A DNA stretch of 6,142 nucleotides from an uncultured Selenomonadaceae bacterium (GTDB lineage Bacteria; Bacillota; Negativicutes; Selenomonadales; Selenomonadaceae), in contig CAJONF010000123.1 in the NCBI GenBank assembly GCA_905236665.1, positions 1 to 6,142 of the forward strand, given 5' to 3'. Made by a program: the position numbers and the translations under genes. The notes under the pieces were generated by a model that saw only the letters and a list, made by a program, of their open reading frames with translations, searched no databases and was not told where the DNA came from. Positions 6,051-6,142 of the stretch are shown here, in pieces. How positions within the stretch are numbered: the stretch's first letter is position 1; each line of letters begins with the position of its first letter.

Positions 6051-6142
6051 AATTGTTTTTGGAGGGTTCCAACAGTTAAAGAACACTTATAATAAGCTAT
6101 AAAACAATCCAAAAATATAAGGAGGTGAAATCCGTTACTGAC
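6051..6142 (+). promoter_or_regulatory. 5' leader and Shine-Dalgarno of a gene beginning at or beyond the right edge
   Basis: A roughly 70-base leader precedes AAGGAGGTGA (6119-6128), a ten-base match to the anti-Shine-Dalgarno. No ATG or TTG occurs at normal distance before the window ends. A GTG at 6125 opens a frame (MKSVTD) but overlaps the binding site itself, and GTT at 6134 sits at the ideal spacing but is not a standard start. TTTTTGGA (6056-6063) can pair either with the adjacent TCCAA (6068-6072, through TTGGA at 6059-6063) or with TCCAAAAA (6108-6115), just before the ribosome site. The gene product cannot be identified. Confidence 0.5.

Noticed and set aside
6043..6102. 19-codon leader peptide (ATG at 6043)
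   Set aside because: Its ATG overlaps the -10 hexamer, so it would lie upstream of the expected transcription start and not be in the message.

Overview
The window looks like ordinary chromosome from a low-to-moderate GC bacterium of the Bacillota. The signs are strong purine-rich ribosome binding sites, TTG starts, sigma-A-type promoters and small intrinsic terminators. A Gram-negative-walled Bacillota (Negativicutes, Selenomonas-like) is my best guess, from the soluble hybrid kinase plus STAS pair, the cell-wall protein with two peptidoglycan-binding domains and a 3D domain, and the glycosyltransferase style. That placement is inference and was not checked by any search. All five complete or near-complete genes, and the large partial one, lie on the minus strand; only the last ~130 bases point the other way.

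From left to right: (1) 1-1628, a family 2 glycosyltransferase that runs off the left edge. It has a GT-A domain, a beta-rich region, then a strikingly regular Asn/Gln/Leu heptad coiled coil. It has its own promoter (1666-1694). (2) 1716-1748, a terminator closing the upstream pair. (3) 1765-2061, a STAS anti-sigma-factor-antagonist protein, and 2066-3709, a cytoplasmic PAS/histidine kinase/receiver hybrid. The two are almost contiguous and probably translated together, with a candidate promoter just upstream of the kinase. (4) 3786-4520 queE and 4513-4884 queD, overlapping by 8 bases, two early enzymes of 7-deazaguanine (queuosine precursor) synthesis. (5) 4901-4941, a hairpin with T-tracts on both sides. 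(6) 4962-5906, an exported peptidoglycan-binding protein with a C-terminal 3D lytic-transglycosylase-type domain. (7) 5907-6142, a divergent intergenic region with an extended -10 promoter to the left, a strong promoter to the right, and a structured leader with a near-perfect Shine-Dalgarno whose gene begins at or beyond the right edge.

Transcription runs right to left: the 3D protein as a single gene; queD-queE, possibly reading on into the kinase; kinase-STAS; then the glycosyltransferase from its own promoter. No RNA genes, insertion sequences, CRISPR arrays or clear signs of recent transfer were seen. I found no convincing novel system. The more unusual points are the heptad repeat appended to the glycosyltransferase, the tight coupling of a His-Asp hybrid kinase to a STAS protein, and the right-edge leader with two competing pairings.
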